This document shows positions 22,251 to 33,897 of a stretch of 64,000 nt of DNA, piece after piece. Source of the stretch: Nitzschia sp. DOCU1 (taxonomy: Eukaryota > Bacillariophyta > Bacillariophyceae > Bacillariales > Bacillariaceae); NCBI GenBank assembly GCA_951394045.1, contig OX595994.1, forward strand, positions 2,108,001-2,172,000, read 5' to 3'. How positions within the stretch are numbered: the first letter of the stretch is position 1; each line of letters opens with the position of its first letter. Both the position numbers and the translations under genes were made by a program. A model generated the notes under the pieces. It did no database searches and had not been told where the DNA came from. It worked only from the letters and a program-made list of their open reading frames with translations.

Positions 22251-22627
22251 GATAAATGTTGGTGTTTGTTTGTTTCGCCTTGTGAGGCAATGAGGATTGG
22301 AGGAAGGAGAAGAGCGAAAGAGGTGCAATATGTGATTTTTCGCTCTGACGTCCTTGGTTGATGTTTTGGATGCCTTTTTTGGTTTGTGTGGAGTTGAGTC
22401 CCCTGCCCGCAGCGACGGACGGACATTGTCGGAGGGAGTTTTCGAGCCATTGCCAATTCACGAGGTCGCATTTTGTTGTGGAATGGGAGTAGATGGTTAC
22501 GAGACATTTATGTACTCTGGTTTGCCAGAGCTCTAAGGTTCTCGGGACGCCCGCGCGATGCAGAATCCAGAAAAATACATGTCATTTCTTGTTGTTTCGG
22601 TTGTCTTCCCATCATCCTCCATCAGCC
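22251..22627. promoter_or_regulatory. Divergent intergenic region
   Basis: 377 bases between divergent starts of the apyrase-like gene and the MYND gene, so both promoters should lie here. An in-frame ATG at 22493 would extend the MYND protein by 45 residues. I prefer 22628 because the paralogue at 34519 starts at the equivalent residue. Confidence 0.4.
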
Positions 22628-23251
22628 ATGGTAGCCGAACCGCATTGTGAACACTGCTCCGCAACAGGCGGAAACTTGAAGACTTGTAGTCGATGCAAAG
22701 TCGCCTTGTATTGCTCGGAAGAGCATCAGAGAGCTGATTGGCGACGCCATAAACTCCATTGCGTTTCTTCTCCCCAGTTCGAAGCCGACATGGCGGCTCG
22801 TGCCGAAGCGTACGCCGAAAAGCTGTCGCATCGTGACGATGCAGAACTCCTGGAACTCGCCTTGATCGAACGACGGGGTGTTCGCGATTTTATTCTGGGT
22901 CATCCGTTTCCCTCCAAAGAACGAATTCTTCGATTCGTGCAAGGTGAAGCGCAGTATCCCATACGAGGCAAGGGACACTTGCTCAAGTATCCACTCACCA
23001 AGCGCTTGTGGGAGGCTGGTAGTATTGAATCTCTTGTTGAAAAGTACAAGGAAGTTCGTCGTGTCGGCTTGTTGTTGTCGAAATCTTTGGAACAAATGCA
23101 GTTTCATTTTTATTTGATTCAGCATATTCTTTGTGGGGGTGGTATTTTTCCAGAGGTGCGCGAAACGTATGGATTATATATAGCGCCTGTGGTAACCTAT
23201 GCCAAGGTCATGGAAACGGCATGGGATGGGGTAGGTCCGTGGCGGGCGTAG
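22628..23251 (+). CDS. MYND-type zinc-finger protein, copy 1
   Basis: 207 residues. An N-terminal MYND finger (residues 7-45) has C7, C10, C20, C23, C29, H33, H41 and C45 as zinc ligands. The body is mostly helical and contains HPFPSKERILRFV, KRLWEAG, KEVRRVG and QFHFYLIQHILCGG, and it ends in WDGVGPWRA. MYND fingers mediate protein contacts; no SET or other catalytic domain is present. The gene has an intact paralogue at 34519-35163 and a truncated one at 33898-34026, separated from it by the Helitron island. Confidence 0.8.
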   Translation: MVAEPHCEHCSATGGNLKTCSRCKVALYCSEEHQRADWRRHKLHCVSSPQFEADMAARAEAYAEKLSHRDDAELLELALIERRGVRDFILGHPFPSKERILRFVQGEAQYPIRGKGHLLKYPLTKRLWEAGSIESLVEKYKEVRRVGLLLSKSLEQMQFHFYLIQHILCGGGIFPEVRETYGLYIAPVVTYAKVMETAWDGVGPWRA

Positions 23252-23766
23252 TAGTCGATGGCTCCTGGGGAAGAAACATCCGAGGCTGTCCAGCTCGCCA
23301 GAATAGGAGGGGTTTGGGGAGGGACCCCCTTGGTTCATTTTTTAGATCGCATTTCAAATTTTTATATAGCCTTCCCTAAACAGAAAAAAATATCACCGTT
23401 TTTACGATTATCAAATACAATATGTGTATGGTGGGCTTGCTCTCCTGCCATCCTCGCAGTACTTACAAACCGAGCACGTGCGCGTCTGTCTACTTAGAAG
23501 AAGAACGCGACCCCCCTGTCACAATTCTTGACATACGACGTGATTGGGTTGGACATAGGACTTGCATTCAGACAGGTATACCGATGAATAAAAACCGTTG
23601 TTGGGACACGTGGATTGGCGCACAGGTCATTCCTAATAACCTACGCAATTACAATGCCTACTATGCCGCATGTATTGTACAGTGAAAAATCCGCTCGTTA
23701 CACTTTAGTAAACTATATGTTGCACAAATTGTGCATGTACTCAATCATGTGGCACAAGCAGCTGCA
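23252..23766. other. Left flank of the Helitron gene
   Basis: 515 bases between the MYND gene and the helicase stop codon. The Helitron 3' terminus should lie here, but I could not fix a CTRR end with its hairpin. A 15-base palindrome (tgcacaa-a-ttgtgca) lies near 23723-23737, and a gcacgtgc palindrome lies near 23474. Confidence 0.35.
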
Positions 23767-26700
23767 TTAGTTATTATCTTCTGGCAACTCAGTAGCTAGG
23801 CATGCAATCTGTTCTTCTCCAAGATCGGTCGACAAAATTGAAGCACGAAATGATTCCATCATCGCAAGGTATTGCTCGGATGGTGCAAAAGAAATATCGT
23901 CAGGAAGCGCAGATACCAAGAATATTCCTGCCAGCGTGCGTACTCTTGACAATACCACGTATGCCCAGTTACGGGTCTTGCACCATTCCACCACTACCAA
24001 ATTATCAACTGATTTCCCTTGCAATTTGTGCACTGTGGTTGCGTAGTTCAAAACGCAAGAAAGGTGTCGGAGGTCCATCTGTTGGTTAGAGCGACCAGTA
24101 GAGCTCATTTCTTTTGGGCAAGGAAAGTTTACGGTCACAGGTTTTGTCGTCGGAAAAATTTTAAACTGCCCCACAAATGCTGGCGCATGCATTGTGTCGT
24201 AGCGCAACACGATGTGATCAACGTCTTTGATATCCACTGTGTTGACCCACCGCCCATGAACTTTCATTGGAACCATTCTTGCATGTTGTTTTGTTACCAC
24301 TCGAACAAATTGGGCACAAGTCCCATTTGCTATCCCGTGTGTCACATCAAAGTTTTCGCTCATCATCAATTCGCATCCTTGGAAGAGGGCAAGAAAAGGA
24401 TCCACCTTGTATGTTCTTGTACTTGCATCAGCATCTGAGCAGAATTCCCACAAATCTTTGAGATGGACATCGCTCACTACGCCCTTTGTGACAGTCCACT
24501 TTCCGGAACTCCGAATGATCACAGCACCCTCTGGAATAGGCTGCGCACGGTCAGCACAATGAAACTTTCGTAAATATGTCCGCACCACACTTGCATTGAT
24601 TTCTGCACGTTTGCGGTTAGTATGTACAGCATAACGTGCCGTGAGGTTCTGTGGAACAGTCAAATTGTTGTCGTATATCTCGCGTGTCCGTAATAATTTG
24701 CGCAGGTCCGAATCATTGCCATCTCGCGCTTGCGCCATTGCGAGTCCAAAAACTGGATCATCCTTGTAGCGATGCATACCATCAAGCTCGACCATGTGGG
24801 TAAGGCATAGGTGCCAAAGGGGACTAGGACCACCATGAAATATGGGTTCACCGCCAATTCCATCCAATTGGCAGAAGTCACCCAGAAAAAGGATGGGAAT
24901 TTTTCCATATGGCAAATGGGGGCTTTCTGTCAGCCTTTGCAAACGCTTACTCAGTTGTTTTAATGTACTTTGTGTTGCAAAGGAGATTTCATCCACAACA
25001 TTTAACCTTGTGTCGAGGAATTCCAGCCTGTCGCTATCAACAAATCTTCTTTTCATCAAACCAAACTGGCGGCAGGTAGTATCACCAGTTATCGCCGTGG
25101 CAGCAGACCCAGTAATGGCACTGAGTCGGATGGTGTTGGCTGTGAATTGATGGCCAAGGTGCCCACTGAATGCACGCGCATAGGCCATGAGAGATTCCAA
25201 AATCCTTGCTGTGCTCAACCATTATAATTAGCAACAAAACTTGATGGTGTACATTCTGCCCAGTAATAATCAACTTACACTTTCCAGCCCCACCTGGTCC
25301 AGTAACAAACATCGCAAGTGGGTTCCCTTTTTGTCGCCATGTCTGCGCCAATTCTTCTAGACGAAGTTTCTCACGAAAATGACCAGGCCCCGTTGCTCCA
25401 GCATAAAATGACAAGATGTAAGATGCTGCCAATATTTCGAATGCGCGTTGTTGTGCAGCATCAAGCTTATCCGTTTTACCCCATTTAATAACTGAAGCAG
25501 TGGATCCAGTTGCATATTTAGGTAAATTGAGGGATCGCCCCATTGCACCATTGCTTGCCACAACAAGGGTGTTCAATTGTGCCAAGTGACAACTGAAACG
25601 TCCTCCTGTAACACCAGTATTCATTGATGCAGTTACACTGCCTTCCCCTTGAATTCCTGCCACGGAGGGTTCAGAAGGCTCAAAGGTTAGAATATTATCA
25701 TCAATCCCTACCCCATTGCTTATGTTGCCAATACCAGCAAAGGTGGGGTCCACCGTATCAAGGTCAGTGTTGGACATGTGGCCACGACCAAGGCCCAGCA
25801 TAGCTTGCGCAAGGTTCGCCTGTGCTTGTAGAGTATTTGCCATTGCTCCCTCGTCTTCATCATCTACAACCTCCCCTTCATCCAAAATGTCCAACTCCGT
25901 ACTGCAGGATAAGGCATCCATGGGCATTTCAACGCGCAACGAATTGTGAATATCTTGGACATTGTTGGCATATCGCTTGATTTCCTCACGCTCGTAGTCA
26001 TCATCATCCTGATTAAGGTTGTGCCAAAATGACTGGAAGGCTTCTTGATATGTTTCATGCGCACCCAATATTTCATCAAAGTCTTGGAAAGGTTTGAATA
26101 GCATTAAAAATCTTCGACAATATTTCTCTCTTACCCCAAAGAAAGCTAAATTGCTGTTTGATAGTTCCGAATTCAATAGTGAACCTCCACAATCACTTGT
26201 GCTGCCCAACCAATTCCAAGGGAAATATCCCACTCTGTCTCCTGCGACCATTGCAATTGCATAACAACCATGCAGGGGGTGTTTGGTTGTGAATCTGTAG
26301 ACTTCGTTGAAATTCTTTTCAGCCATTGCAATAGGCATTACGTCAGTCATCTCATAAAACTTAAAGAATGACATATCTTTCAATGTTGGATCTCGGTAGA
26401 GATAGTTCATCGCCTTGTGAGTCCAGGTAGGCTTACCACCCACGGATCGGAAGGTGCCCGAGGACTCTTGATCAAGTAACCATGATTCGGTACTGAAAAC
26501 GGGAACAGACACAGTACGATGCGAAAATCGAAACCTCGATTTGTGCAAAGCTAAATAATGTGCCATGGGGGCTGCGCAAACGTGGGCATTGCATTGCGCA
26601 TACACTCCACCCAAAAGTCGCTTGAAGCCTTCCTGTCGGGGAGTAACAGGATCTGGAGTTGACTCTGGCTGCGCATACTTGTTAATCATTCGCGTAATAA

Positions 26701-29544
26701 CTTCCGCCACTTTGGAATATGCCTGCATTTCTTCCTTTTGCTGTGCTTTTGCCTGGTACCCAGTAACATAGAATACGCACGGTCCATTCATTGCAACCAT
26801 AACATTGGTATTGTAACCAAGAGATTTCGTTAAAATGGGAGAGTGGGTATTCATAAAAGCATCCCGTAAAGTACGAGCTGGGGTAAAGCGAAACATGACA
26901 TACTCCGTCGACTCTCCAAACAAGTCGAACCATAAATCCGATGTTGGTTTTGGTGTCAACTCATCATGCCTACAAGGTTGGTTGGGTAGCTTGGCGTAGC
27001 ATTCACATCCTTTTGCAAAACATCTTCTTGTATGCGTAGTGAAATGATGGTTGTGGAACACATTCGACATGAAGTAACGTCTTTGTCGCAGCTGTGGTAC
27101 CTGTGTGCACCAATCAACATTCATTTGCTCATTGAACAAGTAATGGTCAATTCTTGCGTTTACATCGGGAAACTCGAATTGAGATGATTCCATCACAAAA
27201 TTGATTGCATCAGCATTCAAATTATCAATGCGCAACTCCCTCCCGCAACTGCATGTTGCTAAATGACCCGTGTGCTCATTGCATTTTCGCTTGTGTCGCA
27301 TTTCCCTGATTTGTTGCTCACTGACCGCTTTGATTTCAGGATCCCTTCCGCGACGTTTGTGATGATGATAGTCTTCCATTCCTCCTTGTCTGCTTGGCCG
27401 CTTCTGTTGAGAACAGTCAGCATGGCCAAACCGAGGAAAATCACTAAATATGCAAGTTTCCGCCCCCCTGTCTTCGATTAGTTTTGCGCTGGCAATTGAA
27501 CTTGCAAATTTCAAAAGCTGTTTGTGCGCATAGAACTGTGTCATCTTCTTTGTTGATTTGCATTGTACTTTCTTCATTAATGGTCTCCAATCTTTCACAA
27601 ACAACAAGAAGTGACCATGCAAGGTCTTGCGCCCCTGCTCTTCTGTAGCCAGGCACCAAGCTTCCAGTTCACCACAGATTCCCACCCCTTTTGCTTTATT
27701 AGCTGCGGAATCCCATTGGAACAAATGTTCGATAACAAGTGTCACGATTCTATCATATTCTTCTGCACATAGCCCTGGATATAAAGAGCGACAATTCTGT
27801 CGAACCAAGTATTGCTCATAGATGACCTTATTAGATGTGGCTTCTGCCAAGTCTGGAGGTTGGTATTTGAAACGTTCTTCTTCTGGTAGAGCATACAAAC
27901 AGATACGATAATTTCGCTTGTCGTCTGGGGTCAGAGTCAGAAACACTGCTGGAAGGCCATACCGCATCACATGTCCAAAATATTGTTTGCGTGCCGTTTG
28001 CGCTGCCTCATTGGTGTGGGGTAAATCACCACAGGTGGCATGAACGGATTGTAAATATTGCGCACCACGTGCGCTTGAATGCTGACTTGCATGATGATTC
28101 CGCACGGCTTCCACGGCCTTGTTGAGGTCTGCCACAGTCATTGCGCCAACTTCTTCAGCAAATGAGTTCCCACTGCGCTGTCTGTAATTTGCTTTCAGGC
28201 AAACGTCCTTGAATATTACCTCCTTCATGAGCAGATTGAATACGATCAAGATGAACAATGCGCAATGAAATGCACGGTTTCCGTGCTTCAGGTACTTCCT
28301 CAAAACATCATTTTGCTTGCGATGAAAGACTTGCGTGACTTTGAAAACATTTTTCAGACGTTCCAGTGCAGGATCTCCGGGTAGGCCTGAGTGCCCGTAT
28401 GGAAAAAGCAAAGGAAATGCACGTGCAACACCATTACCATCGTAGTCTGGTACCACTGCTGCACTGGGTCTGGCATGAATGCTGGCATTGAAGTTCCCCT
28501 CGGGAAATTTTGCCATGACATACTCCCGAAATTCCGTCTGTGATTGGAATCCTGCTGTTAATTCGTTAGCATTGGATCCATCTGGAAGAACAATTGTCAC
28601 ACTAACTTGATTTTCCAAAATGATGTTTTGGTCAGGGAGTAAGTCATCTCTGCCCCTGAAAGAATGTAAAGTTTCTGTGTTGGTGAGACCAGTGTTTATA
28701 AGTTGCTGCGCTGCAATGACACTTACATTCTCTCTTCATGAACATATGGCTGAGGAACAGTAGTAGGAATTTCCATATCGGTATAATTGAAATTGTTAGC
28801 TTTCAACCAACGGAATGCCCGAATGACTTTGTCGGCATCGATCAATACTTGGCGCCTTGCAGTTGCAGCTTGTTCAGTGGTGAAAGGTCCACACAACACC
28901 ACCAACAGCTGACCTCGTAACCCCGCTTCACTCAGATTGTTCAAATGGCCAACTATATTTTCTGGCTGGTGGTCATAAAATGTGTGCCACCCTTTTATGT
29001 GCTGGTGACAACCACCAAAGTATATCCAGGTTTGACAAGCTGTTCGCACAGTGCTTACTAAAGCAAGCTCGACATCATTAAGACAGGTGAGCTCCGGGGG
29101 AGGGGTTCCGACCATGTAACCCATGATGATTGCATCTTCTGGGGGATACTTTCGGTGCCTGCACTTGTCGTTAAACAGTTGGAAATGCGTATTGCAGTGG
29201 CTGCACAAGGCTATTGCTTTCCTATTGGTATCTATCACACTTCGTGGTGATAGCACAAATTTACTGAGTGACGGACACTTTGGTACCTTGTAGTGTGCTA
29301 CAAGGCTGGCGGGATAGACAGTTTGCACTTTCTTGTGCGTCATTTTGGCTTGGTCTGCTTTTTGAGCCAATTTTTGGATGTCTATCCATTGAAAAACTCT
29401 TCCTTCCTTTTGCATACAGTCACACACTGCGCAAACAAGTGGATGGTGGACACCGTCACTGTCGACAAAAACGCAGCTGTGTAAAGCTTGCTCGAAGTCG
29501 TGGAGCAATTTGCTTTCCTCTTCTGCAGTTGGGTAACGCACCAT
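23767..29544 (-). CDS. Helitron Rep / PIF1-type helicase with DUF6570-like N-terminus
   Basis: Three exons, 29544-28727, 28655-25279 and 25208-23767, give 1878 residues with all junctions in frame. Exon 1 carries Cys pairs (CAVCDC, CSHCNTHF) and a DUF6570-like block (YPPEDAIIMGYMVGTPPPEL). Exon 2 holds the Helitron Rep region: VFLTLTPDDKRNYRI and the HUH-type EEQGRKTLHGHFLLFV. The helicase follows: Walker A GPGGAGKS, cut by intron 2 between K and S; Walker B NVVDEIS; LFLGDFCQLDGIGG; TTVHKLQGKS; and AYVVLSRVRTLAGIFLVSAL. Rep nicks and joins DNA ends for rolling-circle transposition and the helicase unwinds. No frameshift or early stop remains after splicing, so the copy may be active or recently active. 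Confidence 0.92.
23767..29544 (-). mobile_element. Helitron (rolling-circle transposon), core region; termini not located
   Basis: The interval is the coding core only. The full element must extend on both sides and, if the next two genes belong to it, up to about 33.7 kb. On this orientation the 5' TC end lies to the right and the CTRR 3' end to the left. Confidence 0.8.
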
Positions 29545-30125
29545 CGTTCATTAGCTGTCTCACTCTAATAAAATTGTTATGTGCCAGGCAAAATAACGGC
29601 TGCACAATGTGTGCTGGGTCATTTGAGCGATGTGCCAGGCAAAATAACGGCTGCACAATGTGTGCTGGGTCATTTGAGCGATACACAAGGATGTGCACCA
29701 ACACGATGCGTTTAAGTACATTTTTACAGCTCATTATGATCTGCTATATGTGTATTTCTCCGTATATGAACATTGACTCGCACAATTGGATGCACGTCTT
29801 GCGCTGTCCGTGCTACTTAGACTGTCAAATATTTTACAATGGCCATAGTATTACCAAGCTTAAAAACATGCAAGGCTAGAGATGATGGATGTCTAGATTC
29901 TTGAAGAGCAGCACACTAACAATTCAACGGCGTCGGAGTTGCCACATCTCACTATAAAGCCTGCGCATCTACATTGTACTTCTGCTTGATTGAAAACAGA
30001 TCATCTAACGGTAGCACAATTCCAAAAACATCATTCAACGTCTGCGCAAGGGATGGAATAGAGTTGCCATTCAGCAGAATTCATGAGTTTATCACAATCT
30101 AGGATTTCATCAATCATTCGCCATC
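29545..30125. promoter_or_regulatory. Divergent region with a tandem repeat
   Basis: 581 bases between the Rep/helicase start (minus) and the next gene (plus). It contains a perfect 51-bp tandem duplication at 29581-29682, only 37 bases from the helicase ATG. Promoters for both genes are expected here. Confidence 0.4.
29581..29682. repeat. Perfect 51-bp tandem direct repeat, two copies
   Basis: 29581-29631 and 29632-29682 are identical by eye. The unit begins gtgccaggcaaaataacgg and ends atttgagcgat. It sits just upstream of the helicase start codon, so it may be leader or promoter sequence. Confidence 0.85.
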
Positions 30126-30839
30126 ATGTCAAAGAAAGATCAAAGCCCAGCCAAGAAGCCGGCAAAAGAGGCTGATGAAAATGTCAAGATGCCGGCCAAG
30201 AAGCAAACTTTCATCAAATATGCAAGTCCTTCGAAATCTGGGAAACCCCCTCCTTCTCCCAAGAAAAGGACCCCCATGCGCATTGTTTGCATCAACTTCT
30301 CTGCTGTTTTGGAGTTCGAGATCTACATGTACGAAAAGTCGCAAGACGATGATGGCTTTACGCACAACATCAGTCGCTACATACGTGACGAGTATGGTGA
30401 CCTTAAGTGTGACGAATTTGACAAGTGTAACTTCACTGCATCCTTGGTGCGTCGTGCGCCATTCTCTAACAACGCCGAGATGAAGAACTTGGGCAACAAG
30501 TACATGCGCCACATTTTTATTCGTTGGCCAACCGAGGGTGAGTCCACTCCTGAAACGCGTCAGCAAGGAATGGAAGGACTCAAGGCATTGATCAATGATT
30601 GTCGTTTCCATGCCTTCGTCCCTGATAATATTGTGCTGGAAGACCGCACAGACTATGATGCTACCCCGCCCTTCTCGATGGATCAGTTCATGCATAATGA
30701 TGCCATCGATGTAGCTCTCAAACAAGCCATCAACGAATCTGAGTGGACCCGTGACTTTAGAAACAAGTACCCCAACTTGGCCGCTGTCATTTGGAGGGGA
30801 AACTACCCTAGTGACTATGGTAAGAGCCTTGGCTTTTAG
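30126..30839 (+). CDS. Unrecognised protein with basic N-terminus, in the Helitron island
   Basis: 237 residues, ATG at 30126, single exon. The first 55 residues are rich in Lys/Pro/Ser (SKKDQSPAKKPAK, SPSKSGKPPPSPKKR). The rest is a compact, evenly mixed domain with aromatic positions, including RIVCINFSAVLEFEIYMYE, KYMRHIFIRWP and PNLAAVIWRGNYPSDYG. I see no known motif, membrane segment or metal site. A basic tail plus a beta-rich core would fit a nucleic-acid-binding accessory protein, but this is inference. It starts divergently from the Rep/helicase gene and converges on the gene at 30996-33371. Confidence 0.7.
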   Translation: MSKKDQSPAKKPAKEADENVKMPAKKQTFIKYASPSKSGKPPPSPKKRTPMRIVCINFSAVLEFEIYMYEKSQDDDGFTHNISRYIRDEYGDLKCDEFDKCNFTASLVRRAPFSNNAEMKNLGNKYMRHIFIRWPTEGESTPETRQQGMEGLKALINDCRFHAFVPDNIVLEDRTDYDATPPFSMDQFMHNDAIDVALKQAINESEWTRDFRNKYPNLAAVIWRGNYPSDYGKSLGF

Positions 30840-30995
30840 ACTCTCACTGAGTACAATTGTGTGAAATGTAAGAATAAAATAAAACCCAAAAATATATGTA
30901 AAGGCGGCTAATTCTGATTATTTATCTCCTATCATATGAAATCCGTGGCTGGTCATTCCAATGTGAGCACTCTTGACATAACCACATACACCAAA

Positions 30996-33371
30996 TTACG
31001 GGTCCAACTTCTTTTTCTTGTGCTTCTTGCCCTTTTTGTCCGTCTTGTGCTTTCTTTTATTCTTGTTTCGTTGACTATCATCTTCCTCTTCCTTTTGTTG
31101 TGCAAGGTTGGCGAGGTTTCCAACATCATCTTCCTCTTCGTCCTTATCTCCTGTTCCAATCTCCTCTTCTTCCTGGACTTGGTTTGCAAACACTTCATTT
31201 TCCTCTTCCTCGCCTCCTTTCCCATCAGTCTCCATGAATCTGCTCCGTGCTTTGCTCTCCTTCTCCGCGCTCCCAATTAACTTTTCCTTAATACGACTAA
31301 AAAATGAAACTTGCACTTCTTTCACATCATCATTGTCTTGCGCTTCTCTCTCTGACTCCAACCTGGTCGGAAGGCTACTGTCATCGTCCACGGTAATAAC
31401 CTCATCTTCCTTCTCTTCCTTCCCCGTGGCCAATCTGGTACTATAGTTATGGCTCACTTCACAGGCAAGTGTCAGAAGCACATCGTTTGTAGCATGTACA
31501 GCGAATTGGACTTACCTGGTTCGGGATCCTTCGTTGACTTTGCACGCCCACGCCCACCCCCATGCCTGGCATCTGTGAACGTCTCATCATCCGTGCTGCT
31601 ATCCTCCGTGGTGCTACTATCTGTCGAATCGTCTCGCGGACCACCTAGGCATTGAAGGATTTTGAAGTTTTCAGTGATCGCCCTTTCGAGGTCTCTTGCT
31701 TCCTCAACATGACCTTCAGGGAAAACTTTCGTTCCGGGCAACAACATCAACTGAGCCATCGGCTTTGTCAATGCAAGAAGATCCTTTTGACTCTTCTGCA
31801 TCTCTTTCACCTTTTGCTCCAAAAACATGATGCGCTCCGCCTGTGTAGGTCCGATATGTCTTCCACCTCCCGTCTTGGCTTTGGAAAGTTGCACTGGTTT
31901 CGGTGCTGGCTTCATTTGCACAGCTTTTGCAGGTTTAATTGTTGACTTGAGTTGCGCTGGTTTCGGTGCTGGCTTCGCTTGCGCAGCTTTGGGTGTTGGC
32001 TTGATTTGCGCAACTGAAACAGGCGCCGGTTTCCTATCCGAACGGCGAAGTTGCCCACCATCAAGCTCCTTCATCCAATTTCTCACCGCATTCGAATAAC
32101 CCAACATATAGCCCATCGTTGGATCGGGCGGCATAATTTTCTTCCACACCCTATAGGCAGACACAACGGCAATTTTTCTCTGATCGACTCCATTTGCCTG
32201 CAAATTCTGCTCAACCACTTTAATCTGTGGTATGATGAGCTTGTGGATCATCAGGACAGACAACGTCTGTAGGGCCCTGCAATTTCTCTCCGGAGGAGCA
32301 GCGGAAATCCTCCCGGCGTTTGCTGGCGTTTTCTTCGCAAAGAAAATATCGTTCAGCATCGTCTCCTTCGAATGGTCGCACAAGCTGCACAATCTAGTAA
32401 GATCACCCGCAGACTGCAGATTGCCCAGTAGAATCCATCCGAAATGGCGCAGCAAAGTTCTTTCTTGCTTGCTGACTAAATACCTAAACAATTCGCGACT
32501 GTTGCACAATGGGCGGGTTAGAATACATTCCTGTTGCCTGCACATTCTTTCTTCCATTATCACTTACACTTCGGTCTTGACTCCTTTAGAATTAATATTA
32601 CACAACGACACATACAGAAGCAACAGCAACGTGCGTGCTCCATGAGAATCCTTGTTTTCATCCAGATCCCCTTCTAAAATAAAATCATCCCACCCTCCAG
32701 GAAACAATTCTCCATTCAGCTTGTAACCAGATTCAAAAACGCCTTTCATCGATACATCCACGTTCGATAACTGTTCTGCAATCAAACCCTGAAGCCCATG
32801 GTATATCACCTCGCAAGGTTCACCGTCCTTATTTTCTAGAACAAAGACTTTAGATGTGTTAGTTCCACTTCTGCTTTTTCAATTCCAACCTTTTCTACTT
32901 ACTCATCCATATCTTTGCTGCACGAGTCATTTCTTTCGACCCAAACGCTTCCACTTCTTCCTCCGCACCAAGGCAATCCAAACCCCAGATATTCATTTTC
33001 TGCACGCCAGCTAGATTCCCACGTTCATCATCGTTCCAACTCGGAAACTTGGCATAGTCCTGAAAGTCTTGGCTGCGCGCCTGCCTAATGTCATTGAAAA
33101 ACATAGGGTACATGTTTGCAGCTCCATGGTCAAAAGCACTCACGCTGAGTTGCGAATTGTAAACTTCAATGGCTTCCGCCAAGAGCTTTTTTGCGCGTCT
33201 TTCGTTCCTATCGATTTCTCCTGCGCCATCCATTGCAGCTGCGCCGGCGTTCATGCTACTACCTCCTCCCTCCCCAATTCCTAACTCCTTCATTTCAGCA
33301 AAGAAATCTTCCGCCACGAACTGTGCCGATGCCTTCTTAGCCACCGTCTTCTTAGCAGTTTGTCGAGACAT
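30996..33371 (-). CDS. Unrecognised four-exon protein in the Helitron island
   Basis: Exons 33371-32903, 32835-32568, 32498-31516 and 31456-30996 give 726 residues in one frame. The 69-bp intron 32567-32499 (donor GTAAGT) has a CTAAC branch-like site, and the 59-bp intron 31515-31457 a CTGAC one. The N-terminal 300 residues look globular (FPSWNDDERGNLAGVQKMNIWG, FPGGWDDFI, FRYLVSKQERTLLRHFGWIL). They contain a paired-cysteine LCSLCDHSK and a PDPTMGYMLGYSNAVRNW block. Then come repeats of the type KPAPKPAQLK, a coiled-coil-like helix (RIMFLEQKVKEMQKSQKDLL), a Ser/Thr/Asp stretch, and a lysine/glutamate-rich tail ending in KKGKKHKKKKLDP, a likely nuclear signal. No family recognised. It may be an element-borne accessory gene. 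Confidence 0.7.
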
Positions 33372-33897
33372 TCTTACTTCTTTTTGCGTAATACGGTCTT
33401 GGCTTCCTGTTGTATTCGTGCGCTGAACAATTCACGGTCAAGACACCAGCGCAATTTACCCTGCGCAATCTTCTACCAAGCGTCGTCGATCGTTGCGCCA
33501 GACACCTCTTCGCCATACGCAGAAGACACCCCATCCCATCGCTGGCATGTGCTTTCGCCAACGTCATTCTATTGCGGTTTTTTTAATTAGAGAAGGACTT
33601 TTTCCGACATTTCTTCCTCTCTTTTCGCCATTGTTCTTATCTACGTTCGTATTGGCATCTTCTTCCGACTCCGATCCCTCCGGCCAAAGCCGAGCCTACC
33701 TACCAAATTGTGGTGTTCGTGCTTGTGCTGGATCATTTTGCTTACTAGTTCTTCTTCTTGGAGCAGCAAGAGAATCTTTTTTGTCATATATAAATTAGCG
33801 TCATCATCGAACATTCTTCAACTTGTACATCTAGCTCTAGAATGAAAATATAGTGGTCAGTAGGGCCAGTAGCCTCTTGCTTTTTCTAATCAGACGT

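Noticed and set aside
23474..23481. gcacgtgc palindrome as the Helitron 3' hairpin
   Set aside because: No CTRR end at the required distance in the right orientation.
30129..30725. 198-codon minus-strand ORF
   Set aside because: Antisense to the gene at 30126-30839, whose ATG and composition are better.
32538..32567. A 30-bp intron in the gene at 30996-33371
   Set aside because: It keeps frame (ending gtgcag) but is shorter than other introns here; the 69-bp alternative has a CTAAC branch-like site and also keeps frame.
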